Notes under the pieces: generated by a model
What the model was told of the DNA's origin: nothing
The model's database searches: none
The model's input: only the letters and a program-made list of their open reading frames with translations
Shown: piece by piece, positions 11,234 through 18,546 of the stretch
Numbering within the stretch: position 1 is the stretch's first letter
How the letters are laid out: the number at the start of each line of letters is the position of its first letter
Origin: Aquipuribacter sp051216895
Lineage (GTDB): Bacteria > Actinomycetota > Actinomycetes > Actinomycetales > JBBAYJ01
DNA length: 64,000 nucleotides
Direction: 5' to 3'
Assembly: GCF_051216895.1 (NCBI RefSeq)
Contig: NZ_JBPKAO010000002.1
Location: 372,001-436,000, forward strand
Translations under genes and position numbers: made by a program

Positions 11234-12160
11234 TCACGGCGCCGGGACGACGAGGCGTTGCCCCGGCAGCAGCAGGTCGGGGTCGTCGCCGACGACCGCT
11301 CGGTTGGCCTGCCACCACGACGGCCAGGCCCGGGCCACCTCGTCGTCGGTGGCACCCGGTCCCAGGTGCTCCGCCGCCAGGTCCCACAGCGTGTCGCCGG
11401 CGCGCACGACCACCTCGGGGTCCCGCTGCAGGGCCGGGCGGGTGGTGGTGCCGGTCACGAGGGCGGCACTGGCCGGGTCCACCCCACGGGGCGCGCGGAA
11501 CGGCTCGACCGTGGCCGGCGCGGCGGTCGGGTCCGCCGTGGGGGTCGGGTCCGCCGCCGGGGGCGACGGGGCCGCGGTGGTCCCCGTCGTCGCGGCGCCG
11601 GTCGCCGGCGGCACGACGGCCTCGGCCAGCGCGGTCCACGTCCCCGGGGCGCGCCCGGCCCGACGGGAGGGTTCGCCCCCCGGGGAGGGTTCCGACGCCG
11701 GCGACGTGGCGGTCGCGACGGCGACGGGCGGGGCCCCCGTCGCCGACGCGGTGGCGGGGCCGGCGGAGAGGGCCGCCACCACGAGGGCCGCGACCGTCGC
11801 CGCGACGACGTGACCCCCCGTGGGTCGGTGGTCCGGGCCGGACGGCCCGGCCGCGCGGGATCCGGACCCCGGCGCCGGGCCCCGGACGGGCGCCGTCGCC
11901 GCGGTCGGACCAGTCCGGCCGGTCGCGGCGGTGCGCCAGCCGTCACGGACGCCGGCGACCGCGGCGGCCGTGCCCCAGACCAGCAGGGCGACGCAGCCCA
12001 GGCAGGACAGCAGCAGGAGGGCGTCCGCCCAGTGCGCGGCCGCCGCCCCCGACGCCACCAGCTGCGTGGCCTGCCACCCGGCGGTCAGGGCGCCGCCGGC
12101 CGGGGCGAGGACCGCCACGACCGACACGGCCACCGCTGCTGCTCGTCGGTCCGACCTCAT
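11234..12160 (-). CDS. LysM-domain membrane protein
   Basis: About 308 residues. The N-terminal third has hydrophobic segments near residues 7-30, 42-70 and 108-130, predicting membrane anchoring. A Pro/Ala/Thr-rich spacer follows, then a C-terminal LysM-like domain (VVRAGDTLWDLAAEHLG, then DLLLPGQRLVVP), which in known proteins binds peptidoglycan. The ATG at 12160 has GAGGGG upstream and is preferred to an earlier in-frame start that would lie inside the promoter. The Rv3235-like gene follows and is probably in the same operon. Confidence 0.85.
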   Translation of the reverse strand: MRSDRRAAAVAVSVVAVLAPAGGALTAGWQATQLVASGAAAAHWADALLLLSCLGCVALLVWGTAAAVAGVRDGWRTAATGRTGPTAATAPVRGPAPGSGSRAAGPSGPDHRPTGGHVVAATVAALVVAALSAGPATASATGAPPVAVATATSPASEPSPGGEPSRRAGRAPGTWTALAEAVVPPATGAATTGTTAAPSPPAADPTPTADPTAAPATVEPFRAPRGVDPASAALVTGTTTRPALQRDPEVVVRAGDTLWDLAAEHLGPGATDDEVARAWPSWWQANRAVVGDDPDLLLPGQRLVVPAP

Positions 12161-12184
12161 GAGACACCCCTCTCGTCGATCAGG

Positions 12185-12244
12185 AGCATGTTTGATGCAG
12201 TTTGACGCTGTCAAGGGTCCTTGGTGCATCTGAGGACATCTGAG
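12185..12244. promoter_or_regulatory. Divergent control region with two pairs of 10-base-spaced direct repeats
   Basis: Between the LysM gene (minus) and the 12268 gene (plus). GTTTGATGC (12190-12198) repeats as GTTTGACGC (12200-12208), and CATCTGAG occurs at 12227-12234 and 12237-12244; both pairs have a period of 10 bases. TTGAC/GTCAA also forms an inverted repeat at 12202-12214. On the minus strand a perfect -35 TTGACA (12214-12209) is followed after 18 bases by CATGCT. AT-richer than its surroundings. Confidence 0.55.
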
Positions 12245-12254
12245 TGCCTGCGGC

Positions 12255-12260
12255 TACAGT
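12255..12260 (+). promoter_or_regulatory. -10 element, leaderless layout
   Basis: TACAGT, 7 bases, then ATG 12268. Confidence 0.6.
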
Positions 12261-12267
12261 GGCGCTC

Positions 12268-12804
12268 ATGCGCTGGGACGACCTCTTCGCGGACCTGGAG
12301 GCCCAGCTAGCCGGTCAGCAGCGGGAGGCGCTGGACGCCGAGGTGGCCGAGCGGGTCCGCATCGAGCGCTCGGCGGTCACCCTCGTCGACCGGATGCGGG
12401 CGCACGTGGGGGCGAGCCTGACGCTCGACGTCGGCCCGGTCGTCGTGCGGGGTCGCCTGCAGGACGTCGGGGCCGACTTCGTGCTCGTGGACGACGAGGG
12501 CGGCGGGCACAGCGTCGTGCCGGTCGCCTCGCTGGTGTCGGTGTCCGGGCTCGGCCGGGCCGTCGCCCCCGCCCCGGGCGCGGTGCTGCGTCGGCTGGGT
12601 CTGGCCTCGGCGCTGCGCGGCCTGGTCCGGGACCGGGCCGAGGTGCGGCTGGTGACCGACCGGGCCGAGCTGCGGGGGACGCCGGCCTCGGTGGCGGCCG
12701 ACCACCTGGACCTCGTCCCGCTGCGGGCCGGGGAGCAGGACCGGGCACCGGTCGTGCCGGTGGCGGTGCCGCTGGCCGCGCTCCGCGTCGTCCGCAGCCG
12801 CTGA
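12268..12804 (+). CDS. Conserved actinobacterial hypothetical protein
   Basis: About 178 residues beginning MRWDDLFADLEAQ, an N-terminus common to a family of actinobacterial proteins with no known function. The first 55 residues are helical and charged. The rest is rich in Val and Arg with beta-strand-like stretches (VVVRGRLQDVGADFVLVDDEGG) that resemble an SH3/Sm-like fold; that is only an impression. No signal peptide or membrane segment. ATG 12268 is chosen because it lies 7 bases after a TACAGT -10; the longer GTG frame from 12244 would start inside the repeat region. Stops convergently with the HTH gene. Confidence 0.8.
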   Translation: MRWDDLFADLEAQLAGQQREALDAEVAERVRIERSAVTLVDRMRAHVGASLTLDVGPVVVRGRLQDVGADFVLVDDEGGGHSVVPVASLVSVSGLGRAVAPAPGAVLRRLGLASALRGLVRDRAEVRLVTDRAELRGTPASVAADHLDLVPLRAGEQDRAPVVPVAVPLAALRVVRSR

Positions 12805-12830
12805 CCCGACCCGACCGCGCCGGTCGTGGG

Positions 12831-13055
12831 CTACTGCTGCTGCTCGACCTCGCGCTGCTCCCGGGCCTGGCGCTCGGTCTCGGCGTACAGACGGTCGATG
12901 TACGCCTCGAGCTCGGCCACCTCGACCCGCCACTGACCCCGCCCGCCCACCTGGATGGCTCGCAGGTCGCCGCGCCGGACCAGGGCGTAGGCCTGAGCGG
13001 CGGAGATGCTCAGGGTCTCGGCGACGTCGGCGAGGGGCATAAAGCGTGCGGCCAT
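12831..13055 (-). CDS. Small MerR/excisionase-type HTH protein (BldC-like fold)
   Basis: A 74-residue single-domain DNA-binding protein: winged HTH with MPLADVAETLSISAAQAYALVRRGDLRAIQVGGRGQ in outline, then a basic/acidic C-terminal helix ending EQQQ. This is the helix-turn-helix 'excisionase family' fold shared with BldC. It sits convergent with the 12268 gene and divergent from the SAF gene, 103 bases away, so it may regulate neighbours. A -10-like CACCAT lies 7 bases before its ATG. BldC itself binds direct repeats in a head-to-tail row, and such repeats occur 0.7 kb away; the connection is only an inference. Confidence 0.85.
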   Translation of the reverse strand: MAARFMPLADVAETLSISAAQAYALVRRGDLRAIQVGGRGQWRVEVAELEAYIDRLYAETERQAREQREVEQQQ

Positions 13056-13144
13056 GGCGATGATGGTGGCAGACGGTGACGCCAGGAGCGGTGCGGTCGT
13101 CCACAGGCTCCGCGAGGTCCTCGGCGGTACCTGTCACACCTTGC

Positions 13145-13150
13145 TAGCGT
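13145..13150 (+). promoter_or_regulatory. -10 element, leaderless layout (SAF gene)
   Basis: TAGCGT, 8 bases, then ATG 13159. Confidence 0.6.
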
Positions 13151-13158
13151 GCGCGGTC

Positions 13159-13818
13159 ATGGGGGTCCCCACCGAGTCGACCGCGTTCCCGGCCGTGCCC
13201 GCGCGCCGGGTGAGACGGCCCTCGTGGCGGGACCCCAGGCTGCTCGTCGGGCTGGTCCTGGTGCTCGGCACGACGGCGCTGGGCGGCGTGCTGGTCGCCC
13301 GCGCGGACGACACCGTCCCCGTCCTCGCCGCGGGGGCCACCCTGGTCCGCGGCGACCCGCTGCAGCAGTCGGACCTCCAGGTCGTCAGGGTGCGGCTCGC
13401 CGACGTGGGACCGGCCTACCTGCCGGCGGAGACCGGCCTCCCCGCTGACGCCGTGGCGCTGCGCACGGTCCCCGTCGGCGAGCTGCTGCCGGCCTCGGCC
13501 GTGGGGCGCGCCGCCGAGCTGGACTCCCGACCGGTGGCGCTGCCGTGGCAGGGACCACGTCCCGAGGGCCTGGTCCGCGGCGCCGCCGTTGACCTGTGGG
13601 TCGCCCCGCGCGAGGGCACGTCGGACTTCGGCGAGCCGTCGCTGCTGGTCGAGGCGGCCGACGTGTTCGCCGTGGTCGAGGCCACCAGCGGTCTGGGCTC
13701 GACGGGCGGGACGCAGGTGCAGGTCATGCTGGAGCCCGACGGGGTGCAGCAGCTGCTGGCCGCCCTCGCAGCCGAGGACCGGATCGACCTGGTCCTGGTG
13801 CCCGGGCCCCGCGGGTGA
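13159..13818 (+). CDS. SAF-domain (CpaB/RcpC-like) membrane-anchored protein
   Basis: About 219 residues. A short basic N-terminus is followed by one membrane helix (about residues 23-45, LLVGLVLVLGTTALGGVLVA) and a SAF domain (AAGATLVRGDPLQQSDLQVVRV, then RTVPVGELLPASAV) that in CpaB/RcpC proteins helps Flp/Tad pilus secretion. It overlaps by four bases (GTGA) a CpaE-like gene. No other tad genes (tadA, tadB/C, flp) are near, so the pair may serve another envelope process. Start ATG 13159 is supported by the leaderless -10. Confidence 0.82.
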   Translation: MGVPTESTAFPAVPARRVRRPSWRDPRLLVGLVLVLGTTALGGVLVARADDTVPVLAAGATLVRGDPLQQSDLQVVRVRLADVGPAYLPAETGLPADAVALRTVPVGELLPASAVGRAAELDSRPVALPWQGPRPEGLVRGAAVDLWVAPREGTSDFGEPSLLVEAADVFAVVEATSGLGSTGGTQVQVMLEPDGVQQLLAALAAEDRIDLVLVPGPRG

Positions 13819-15401
13819 GCCGACCGGCCGTGGGCCCGCACCGGGGCGGACCGGTCCCGGTCGTCACGGCCGTGTCCGGGCCCACCGAGAGCGCGGTGGC
13901 GGCGGCGCTGTCCGGTCGGCGCGACGTCGTGCTGGTCCGCCGCTGCGCGGACGTCGCCGAGCTGCTGAGCGTCGCCGAGGCGGGGCTGGCCTCGGTCGCG
14001 GTGCTGGGCGAGGCGTTCCCGCAGCTGGACGCCGACGTCGTGGACCGGCTGCGGCACAGCGGGTGCGCGGTCGTCGGCGTGGTCGACCCCGACCGGGAGA
14101 GCTCGGAACGGCTGCGGGCCTGGGGCGTCACCGTCGTCGACCTCGACCCGGTCGCCGGCCCGACGGCGTCCGGACCCGCGCCCGGTCGCGACGCCGTCCT
14201 GGCACGGGCGGTGCTGGCGGCCGGGACCCCCGGCGTCCTCCCGGAGGCCCCCTCGGCCCCGGTCGAGGGCCCCGGGGCCCCGCCCCGAGGGCACGACCGG
14301 TCGGTCCACCAGGACGACGACCACCACCACCACGACGACCCCCGTGGTCTCCCGTCCGGCGACGCCGAGCCGAGGTCGGGTGGGTACAGCCGTCCCGTCG
14401 CGGGACCCGTGCTGCGTCCCGGGACCGCCGCGCCGAGGGCGCCCGGGGCGACGGCGGCCGTCCTGGCCGACGGCGACCCGCCGTCGCCCGGTCCGCAGCG
14501 CCGGGGTCGGCTCGTGGCCGTCTGGGGGCCGCCCGGGGCGCCGGGGCGGACCACGGTGGCCGTCGGCGTGGCCGCCGAGCTGGCGGCCGCCGGCGCCGAG
14601 GTCCTGCTCGTCGACGCCGACACCTACGCCGCGTCGGTCGCCCAGGTGCTCGGGCTGCTCGACGAGTCCCCCGGTCTGGTGGCCGCGGTCCGCGCCGGGC
14701 TGGACGGTCGCCTGGACCCCGCGACCCTCGCCCGGCTGTCGCCCGTGGTGGCCCCCCGGCTTCGGGTCCTCACCGGGCTCACCCGGGCGGCGCGGTGGAG
14801 CGAGCTGCGGCCCGCCGGCCTGCAGGCGGTGTGGGGCAGCGCCCGTCGGCTCGCGGACCACGTGGTGGTCGACCTCGCGCCGCCCCTGGAGGAGGACGAC
14901 GAGCTGTCCTACGACACCGCGGCACCGCGGCGCAACGGGGCCGCGCTGGACGTGCTGCGGGCCGCCGACGACGTCCTGGTGGTCGGCTCGGCCGACCCGG
15001 TGGGGCTGCAGCGGCTCGTGCGGGGCCTGCAGGACCTGGCCGTCGCGGTGCCGGGGGTGGCCCCGCAGGTCGTGGTCAACCGTGTCCGCGCCGACGCCGT
15101 CGGTCGCAACCCGCGGCTGCGGGTGCGGGAGGCGCTCGACCGTTTCGCGGGGGTGCGGGACCTGCGCCTGGTGCCCGACGACCGCCCGGCCACCGACCGG
15201 GCCCTGCTGCAGGGCCGCACGCTGCACGAGGCCGCACCCGACAGCCCGGCCAGCGTCGCGCTGAGGGCCACGGCCGCCGGTCTGGCCGCGGCGGCGGTGC
15301 GACGCGCCCGGGACGACGGTCGCGCAGGCGGCCCGGACGCGGGTCCGGACCGGGCGGGCACGGGACGGCGCGACCGGCGACGCCGGGCTACCCGCCGGTA
15401 A
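13815..15401 (+). CDS. CpaE-like P-loop ATPase
   Basis: About 528 residues. An N-terminal receiver-like part (VVTAVSGPTESAVAAAL, then SVAVLGEAFPQLDADVVDRLRHSG) is followed by a disordered linker of about 100 residues with an Asp/His tract (DDDHHHHDD). The C-terminal MinD/ParA-type ATPase has LVAVWGPPGAPGRTTVAVGVA near residue 238, VLLVDADTYAASVAQVLGL, and HVVVDLAPP. The P-loop Lys is replaced by Arg (PGRTT), so ATP use may be altered. CpaE proteins localise Tad/Flp pilus machinery, but no pilus genes are nearby. GTG start overlaps the SAF stop. Confidence 0.82.
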   Translation: MSRPAVGPHRGGPVPVVTAVSGPTESAVAAALSGRRDVVLVRRCADVAELLSVAEAGLASVAVLGEAFPQLDADVVDRLRHSGCAVVGVVDPDRESSERLRAWGVTVVDLDPVAGPTASGPAPGRDAVLARAVLAAGTPGVLPEAPSAPVEGPGAPPRGHDRSVHQDDDHHHHDDPRGLPSGDAEPRSGGYSRPVAGPVLRPGTAAPRAPGATAAVLADGDPPSPGPQRRGRLVAVWGPPGAPGRTTVAVGVAAELAAAGAEVLLVDADTYAASVAQVLGLLDESPGLVAAVRAGLDGRLDPATLARLSPVVAPRLRVLTGLTRAARWSELRPAGLQAVWGSARRLADHVVVDLAPPLEEDDELSYDTAAPRRNGAALDVLRAADDVLVVGSADPVGLQRLVRGLQDLAVAVPGVAPQVVVNRVRADAVGRNPRLRVREALDRFAGVRDLRLVPDDRPATDRALLQGRTLHEAAPDSPASVALRATAAGLAAAAVRRARDDGRAGGPDAGPDRAGTGRRDRRRRATRR

Positions 15402-15419
15402 CAACCGGCCCGAGGTGGG

Positions 15420-15425
15420 TAGCAT
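15420..15425 (+). promoter_or_regulatory. -10 element, leaderless layout (WS/DGAT)
   Basis: TAGCAT, 7 bases, then ATG 15433. It would drive the three-gene overlapping operon 15433-18508. Confidence 0.6.
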
Positions 15426-15432
15426 CGGCTCG

Positions 15433-16857
15433 ATGTCCGACCGCCTGAGCGCTCTGGACGCCTCGTTCCTCTACGCCGAGGAACCGGGCGCCCCCCAGCA
15501 CGTCGGTACGGTCATGGTCTTCGAGGGCCCGATCGACTACCCCCGGCTGCAGCGCCACCTGGCCGGCCGGATCGCGTTCGTGCCGCGGTACCGCAAGCGG
15601 GTCACCCCGGTGCCGGGGCGCCTGGCCAACCCGGTCTGGACCGACGACCCGCGGTTCGAGCTCGGCTTCCACGTCCGCCGCTCCGCCCTGCCGCGCCCGG
15701 GCAGCACCGACCAGCTGCGCGAGCTCGTGGCCCGGGTGCACCCGCGCGAGCTGGACCGCAGCCGTCCGCTGTGGGAGCTGTACGTCGTGGAGGGGCTGGC
15801 GGGGGACCGGTTCGCCCTGATCAGCAAGGCCCACCACGCCCTGGTCGACGGCGTGAACGGCCTCGACCTCGCCCAGGTGGTCCTCGACTCCTCGCCCGAC
15901 GTCAGCGAGGCGCCGCCCGACGCCTGGCGTCCCGGCCCCCAGCCCTCGGGCCTGGACCTGGTGACCGGCGCGGTGCTCGAGGCCGCCCAGCGCCCGGCCG
16001 CCGCGGTGTCGACCCTGCGCCGCCGGGCCGCGGACCTGCAGCACGTCGCCTCCCGCGCCGCGGGCTCGCTCGGCCGGCTCGCGGTCGTGAGCCGGGCCCC
16101 CGGCAGCCCGCTGGACGTGGAGCTGTCCCAGCAGCGTCTCTTCGCGGTCGCCGACCACAAGTTGGCCGACTACCGGGCGGTGGCCCGGCGCCACGGTCGT
16201 CCCCGCCCCGGAGCGGTCGCCTCGGTGACGCCCACGGTCAACGACGTGGTGCTCGCGGTCCTGGCCGGGGCGATGCGCACCTGGCTGCAGGCGCGCGGTC
16301 TGCCGGTCTCGCCCACGACGCGGATGCGGGCCCTGGTGCCGCTCAGCGTGCGCGGGGCGGACGCCCCCGACGACGACACGCTGACGATCGACGAGGTCTC
16401 CTACGGCACCTCGGTGGACGGGCAGCTCGTCGACCTGCCGGTGGGGGAGGTCAACCCGGTGATGCGGCTGCACCAGGTCGCCTACCAGCTCAGCCCGCAC
16501 CGGGAGGGCGGCCGGGCGATCGCGGCCCGTGACCTGGCCGAGCTCGCCGGCTTCGCCCCGCCCACCCTGCACAGCCTGGGGGTCCGGGTGGCCGGCGGTC
16601 TCTCGCGGCGCTACTTCAACCTGCTCGTGACCAACGTGCCCGGCCCGCAGCAGGCGATGTACTGCGCCGGCGCGCGGCTCGCCGAGACCTACCCGGTGAT
16701 CCCGCTCTCGCAGGGCCACGCCCTGGCGGTCGGCATCACCTCGTACGACGGCCGGGTGTTCGTCGGGTTCAACGCCGACCGGGACGCCCTCGCGGACGTC
16801 GCCGACCTGCCCACCTACCTGGCGGAGTCGCTGGCCGAGCTGAAGGCGGCCCGATGA
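15433..16857 (+). CDS. WS/DGAT wax ester synthase/diacylglycerol acyltransferase
   Basis: About 474 residues, the size of actinobacterial Tgs enzymes, which esterify acyl-CoA to diacylglycerol or long-chain alcohols to make storage lipid. The catalytic HHxxxDG motif is present as HHALVDG (His134, His135, Asp139), with the N-terminal LSALDASFLYAE and the C-terminal NVPGP segment typical of the family. The stop overlaps the patatin-like gene start (ATGA), so synthesis and hydrolysis of neutral lipid may be coupled. Expected to act at the inner face of the membrane or on lipid droplets. Confidence 0.93.
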   Translation: MSDRLSALDASFLYAEEPGAPQHVGTVMVFEGPIDYPRLQRHLAGRIAFVPRYRKRVTPVPGRLANPVWTDDPRFELGFHVRRSALPRPGSTDQLRELVARVHPRELDRSRPLWELYVVEGLAGDRFALISKAHHALVDGVNGLDLAQVVLDSSPDVSEAPPDAWRPGPQPSGLDLVTGAVLEAAQRPAAAVSTLRRRAADLQHVASRAAGSLGRLAVVSRAPGSPLDVELSQQRLFAVADHKLADYRAVARRHGRPRPGAVASVTPTVNDVVLAVLAGAMRTWLQARGLPVSPTTRMRALVPLSVRGADAPDDDTLTIDEVSYGTSVDGQLVDLPVGEVNPVMRLHQVAYQLSPHREGGRAIAARDLAELAGFAPPTLHSLGVRVAGGLSRRYFNLLVTNVPGPQQAMYCAGARLAETYPVIPLSQGHALAVGITSYDGRVFVGFNADRDALADVADLPTYLAESLAELKAAR

Positions 16858-18026
16858 TCGCCCAGCGCGACGGCGTCCCCGTGAGCAGCACGTCCGGCGA
16901 GAGCCCCGGCGGGTCCTCCGGGGCCCGCCGTCGAGCACCGCGCAAGGGCCGCCCGTCGCGGGACCGGCCCCGCTGGGGGCTGGTCCTCGGTGGGGGCGGG
17001 GTGCTGGGCGGGGCGTGGATGGTCGGGGCGCTCACCGCGTACGAGGAGGTCAGCGGCCGGGACTGCCGCGACGCCGACGTCGTCCTGGGGACCTCCGTCG
17101 GTGCGTTCGCGGCCGCCGTCCTGGGCAGCGGGGCCTCCGTCGCCGACTGGCGGGCCCACCAGGAGGGCAAGGCCGTCCGTCGTGGCCCGATGGCCGGGCT
17201 GGCCTGGGACTACGACGTCGACGCCGGGGGTGCCACCCCGCCGTCCCCGGGCCGGCGGCCCGGTTCGCCCCGCCTGGTGACCGGCAACCTGCGACGGCTG
17301 CGACGGCTGCCGCCCACGGCGGTGATGTCGGCGCTCGTGCCCGAGGGGCGGGGGTCGCTGGCGCGCATCGGCGAGACCGTGGCCGCGCTGAGCGGCGGGC
17401 AGGGCTGGGTGAGCAGACCGGGCGTGCGGGTGGTGGCGCTGGACTACGACACCGGTCACCGCACGGTCTTCGCGGGGCCCCACGACGAGCCGGGGGCCGA
17501 CCAGCACCGACGCAACACGTCGGCCGCGGCGGCCATCGAGGACGCCGTCATGGCCTCCTGCGCGATCCCCGGCTGGTACGCACCCGTCACCATCGCCCAG
17601 CACCGCTACGTGGACGGCGGCGCCTGGTCGAGCACCAACGTGGACCTGCTCGCCGGCGACGGGCTGGACGAGCTGGTCGTCGTCGCGCCCATGGTGTCCT
17701 TCGCCCCCGACCGCCCGCGGTCCTTCGCGCAGATCCTCGACCGGCAGTGGCGTGCCTCGGTGACGTCCCGGTGCCTGCGCGAGGTCTCGGCGGTGCACGC
17801 GGCCGGCACGGCGGTCACGGTCATCGGTCCCAGCGCGGCGGACCTGGCGGCCCTGGGCACCAACGTCATGGACCCCGACCGTCGCCTCGACGTGCTGCGG
17901 ACCTCCCTGGTCACCAGCCGCGAGTCGCTGCGGGACCCCGAGCCCATCCTGGGCGACCCGCCCGCCGACGTACCGACCACCGCCGTACCGCCCGCCGACG
18001 ACCGAGGAGCAGGGGTCAGCCGATGA
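16854..18026 (+). CDS. Patatin-like phospholipase
   Basis: Serine acyl hydrolase of about 390 residues with the catalytic dyad of patatins. The oxyanion loop is GGGGVLGGAW, the nucleophile Ser81 lies in GTSVGA, and Asp254 lies in VDGGAWS. An Arg/Ser-rich 40-residue N-terminus precedes the domain, with no signal peptide, so it is probably cytoplasmic and membrane-associated. It overlaps both neighbours by four bases, WS/DGAT upstream and DUF6912 downstream, which suggests translational coupling. It may hydrolyse the lipid made by WS/DGAT; that is inferred from context. Confidence 0.92.
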   Translation: MIAQRDGVPVSSTSGESPGGSSGARRRAPRKGRPSRDRPRWGLVLGGGGVLGGAWMVGALTAYEEVSGRDCRDADVVLGTSVGAFAAAVLGSGASVADWRAHQEGKAVRRGPMAGLAWDYDVDAGGATPPSPGRRPGSPRLVTGNLRRLRRLPPTAVMSALVPEGRGSLARIGETVAALSGGQGWVSRPGVRVVALDYDTGHRTVFAGPHDEPGADQHRRNTSAAAAIEDAVMASCAIPGWYAPVTIAQHRYVDGGAWSSTNVDLLAGDGLDELVVVAPMVSFAPDRPRSFAQILDRQWRASVTSRCLREVSAVHAAGTAVTVIGPSAADLAALGTNVMDPDRRLDVLRTSLVTSRESLRDPEPILGDPPADVPTTAVPPADDRGAGVSR

Positions 18027-18508
18027 GGATCTACCTGGCGACGACACCGGCCCGCGTGGCGGACCTGCGCCGTGACGGGGTCGTGGTCGGCACGGAGGCC
18101 TACGCGGCGACCGAGGCGCTGGCCGAGGCGCTCGACCTGCCCGCCCCCGGCGACCCCGACACCGACGACGACCTCGCCGAGGTCGCCGTCGCCACCGCGG
18201 CCGAGGCCTCGCTGCTGCTGCTGGCCGAGGACGTCGCCGAGGGCCGGGAAGGACCGGCCCCGACCCGCCGTGTCGTCCTGGCCGCGGAGGCGCGGGCCCG
18301 GGCCGTCGGTGGTGACGCCCACCCGGGCGCCGTCGTCCTCACCGCCCCGCTGCGGTTCGACTCGGTCGACACCGTCATGGCCGACGACGAGACGGTGGCC
18401 GAACGGGTGGCCCGGGCGGTCGCGTCGGTGGAGACGGACCAGGAGCGGGCCGTCCGGTTGCTGGAGAACACCGCGCTGGGTTGGTTCGACCCGTCCGAGC
18501 TGCCCTGA
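18023..18508 (+). CDS. DUF6912 family protein
   Basis: About 161 residues, beginning MRIYLATTPARVADLRRDG, with RRVVLAAEA in the middle and a C-terminal LLENTALGWFDPSEL, all features of the DUF6912 family of actinobacteria. Function unknown. No membrane segment. ATG overlaps the patatin stop, so it is likely the last gene of the lipid operon. Confidence 0.8.
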   Translation: MRIYLATTPARVADLRRDGVVVGTEAYAATEALAEALDLPAPGDPDTDDDLAEVAVATAAEASLLLLAEDVAEGREGPAPTRRVVLAAEARARAVGGDAHPGAVVLTAPLRFDSVDTVMADDETVAERVARAVASVETDQERAVRLLENTALGWFDPSELP

Positions 18509-18534
18509 CGCGCCCGCGCCCCACCCCGTCGCAC

Positions 18535-18540
18535 TAGGCT
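18535..18540 (+). promoter_or_regulatory. -10 element, leaderless layout (amylosucrase)
   Basis: TAGGCT, 6 bases, then GTG 18547. Confidence 0.55.
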
Positions 18541-18546
18541 CGCCCG

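Noticed and set aside
13159..15401. Complete Tad/Flp pilus locus
   Set aside because: Only the CpaB- and CpaE-like genes are present; flp, tadA, tadB and tadC are not nearby.
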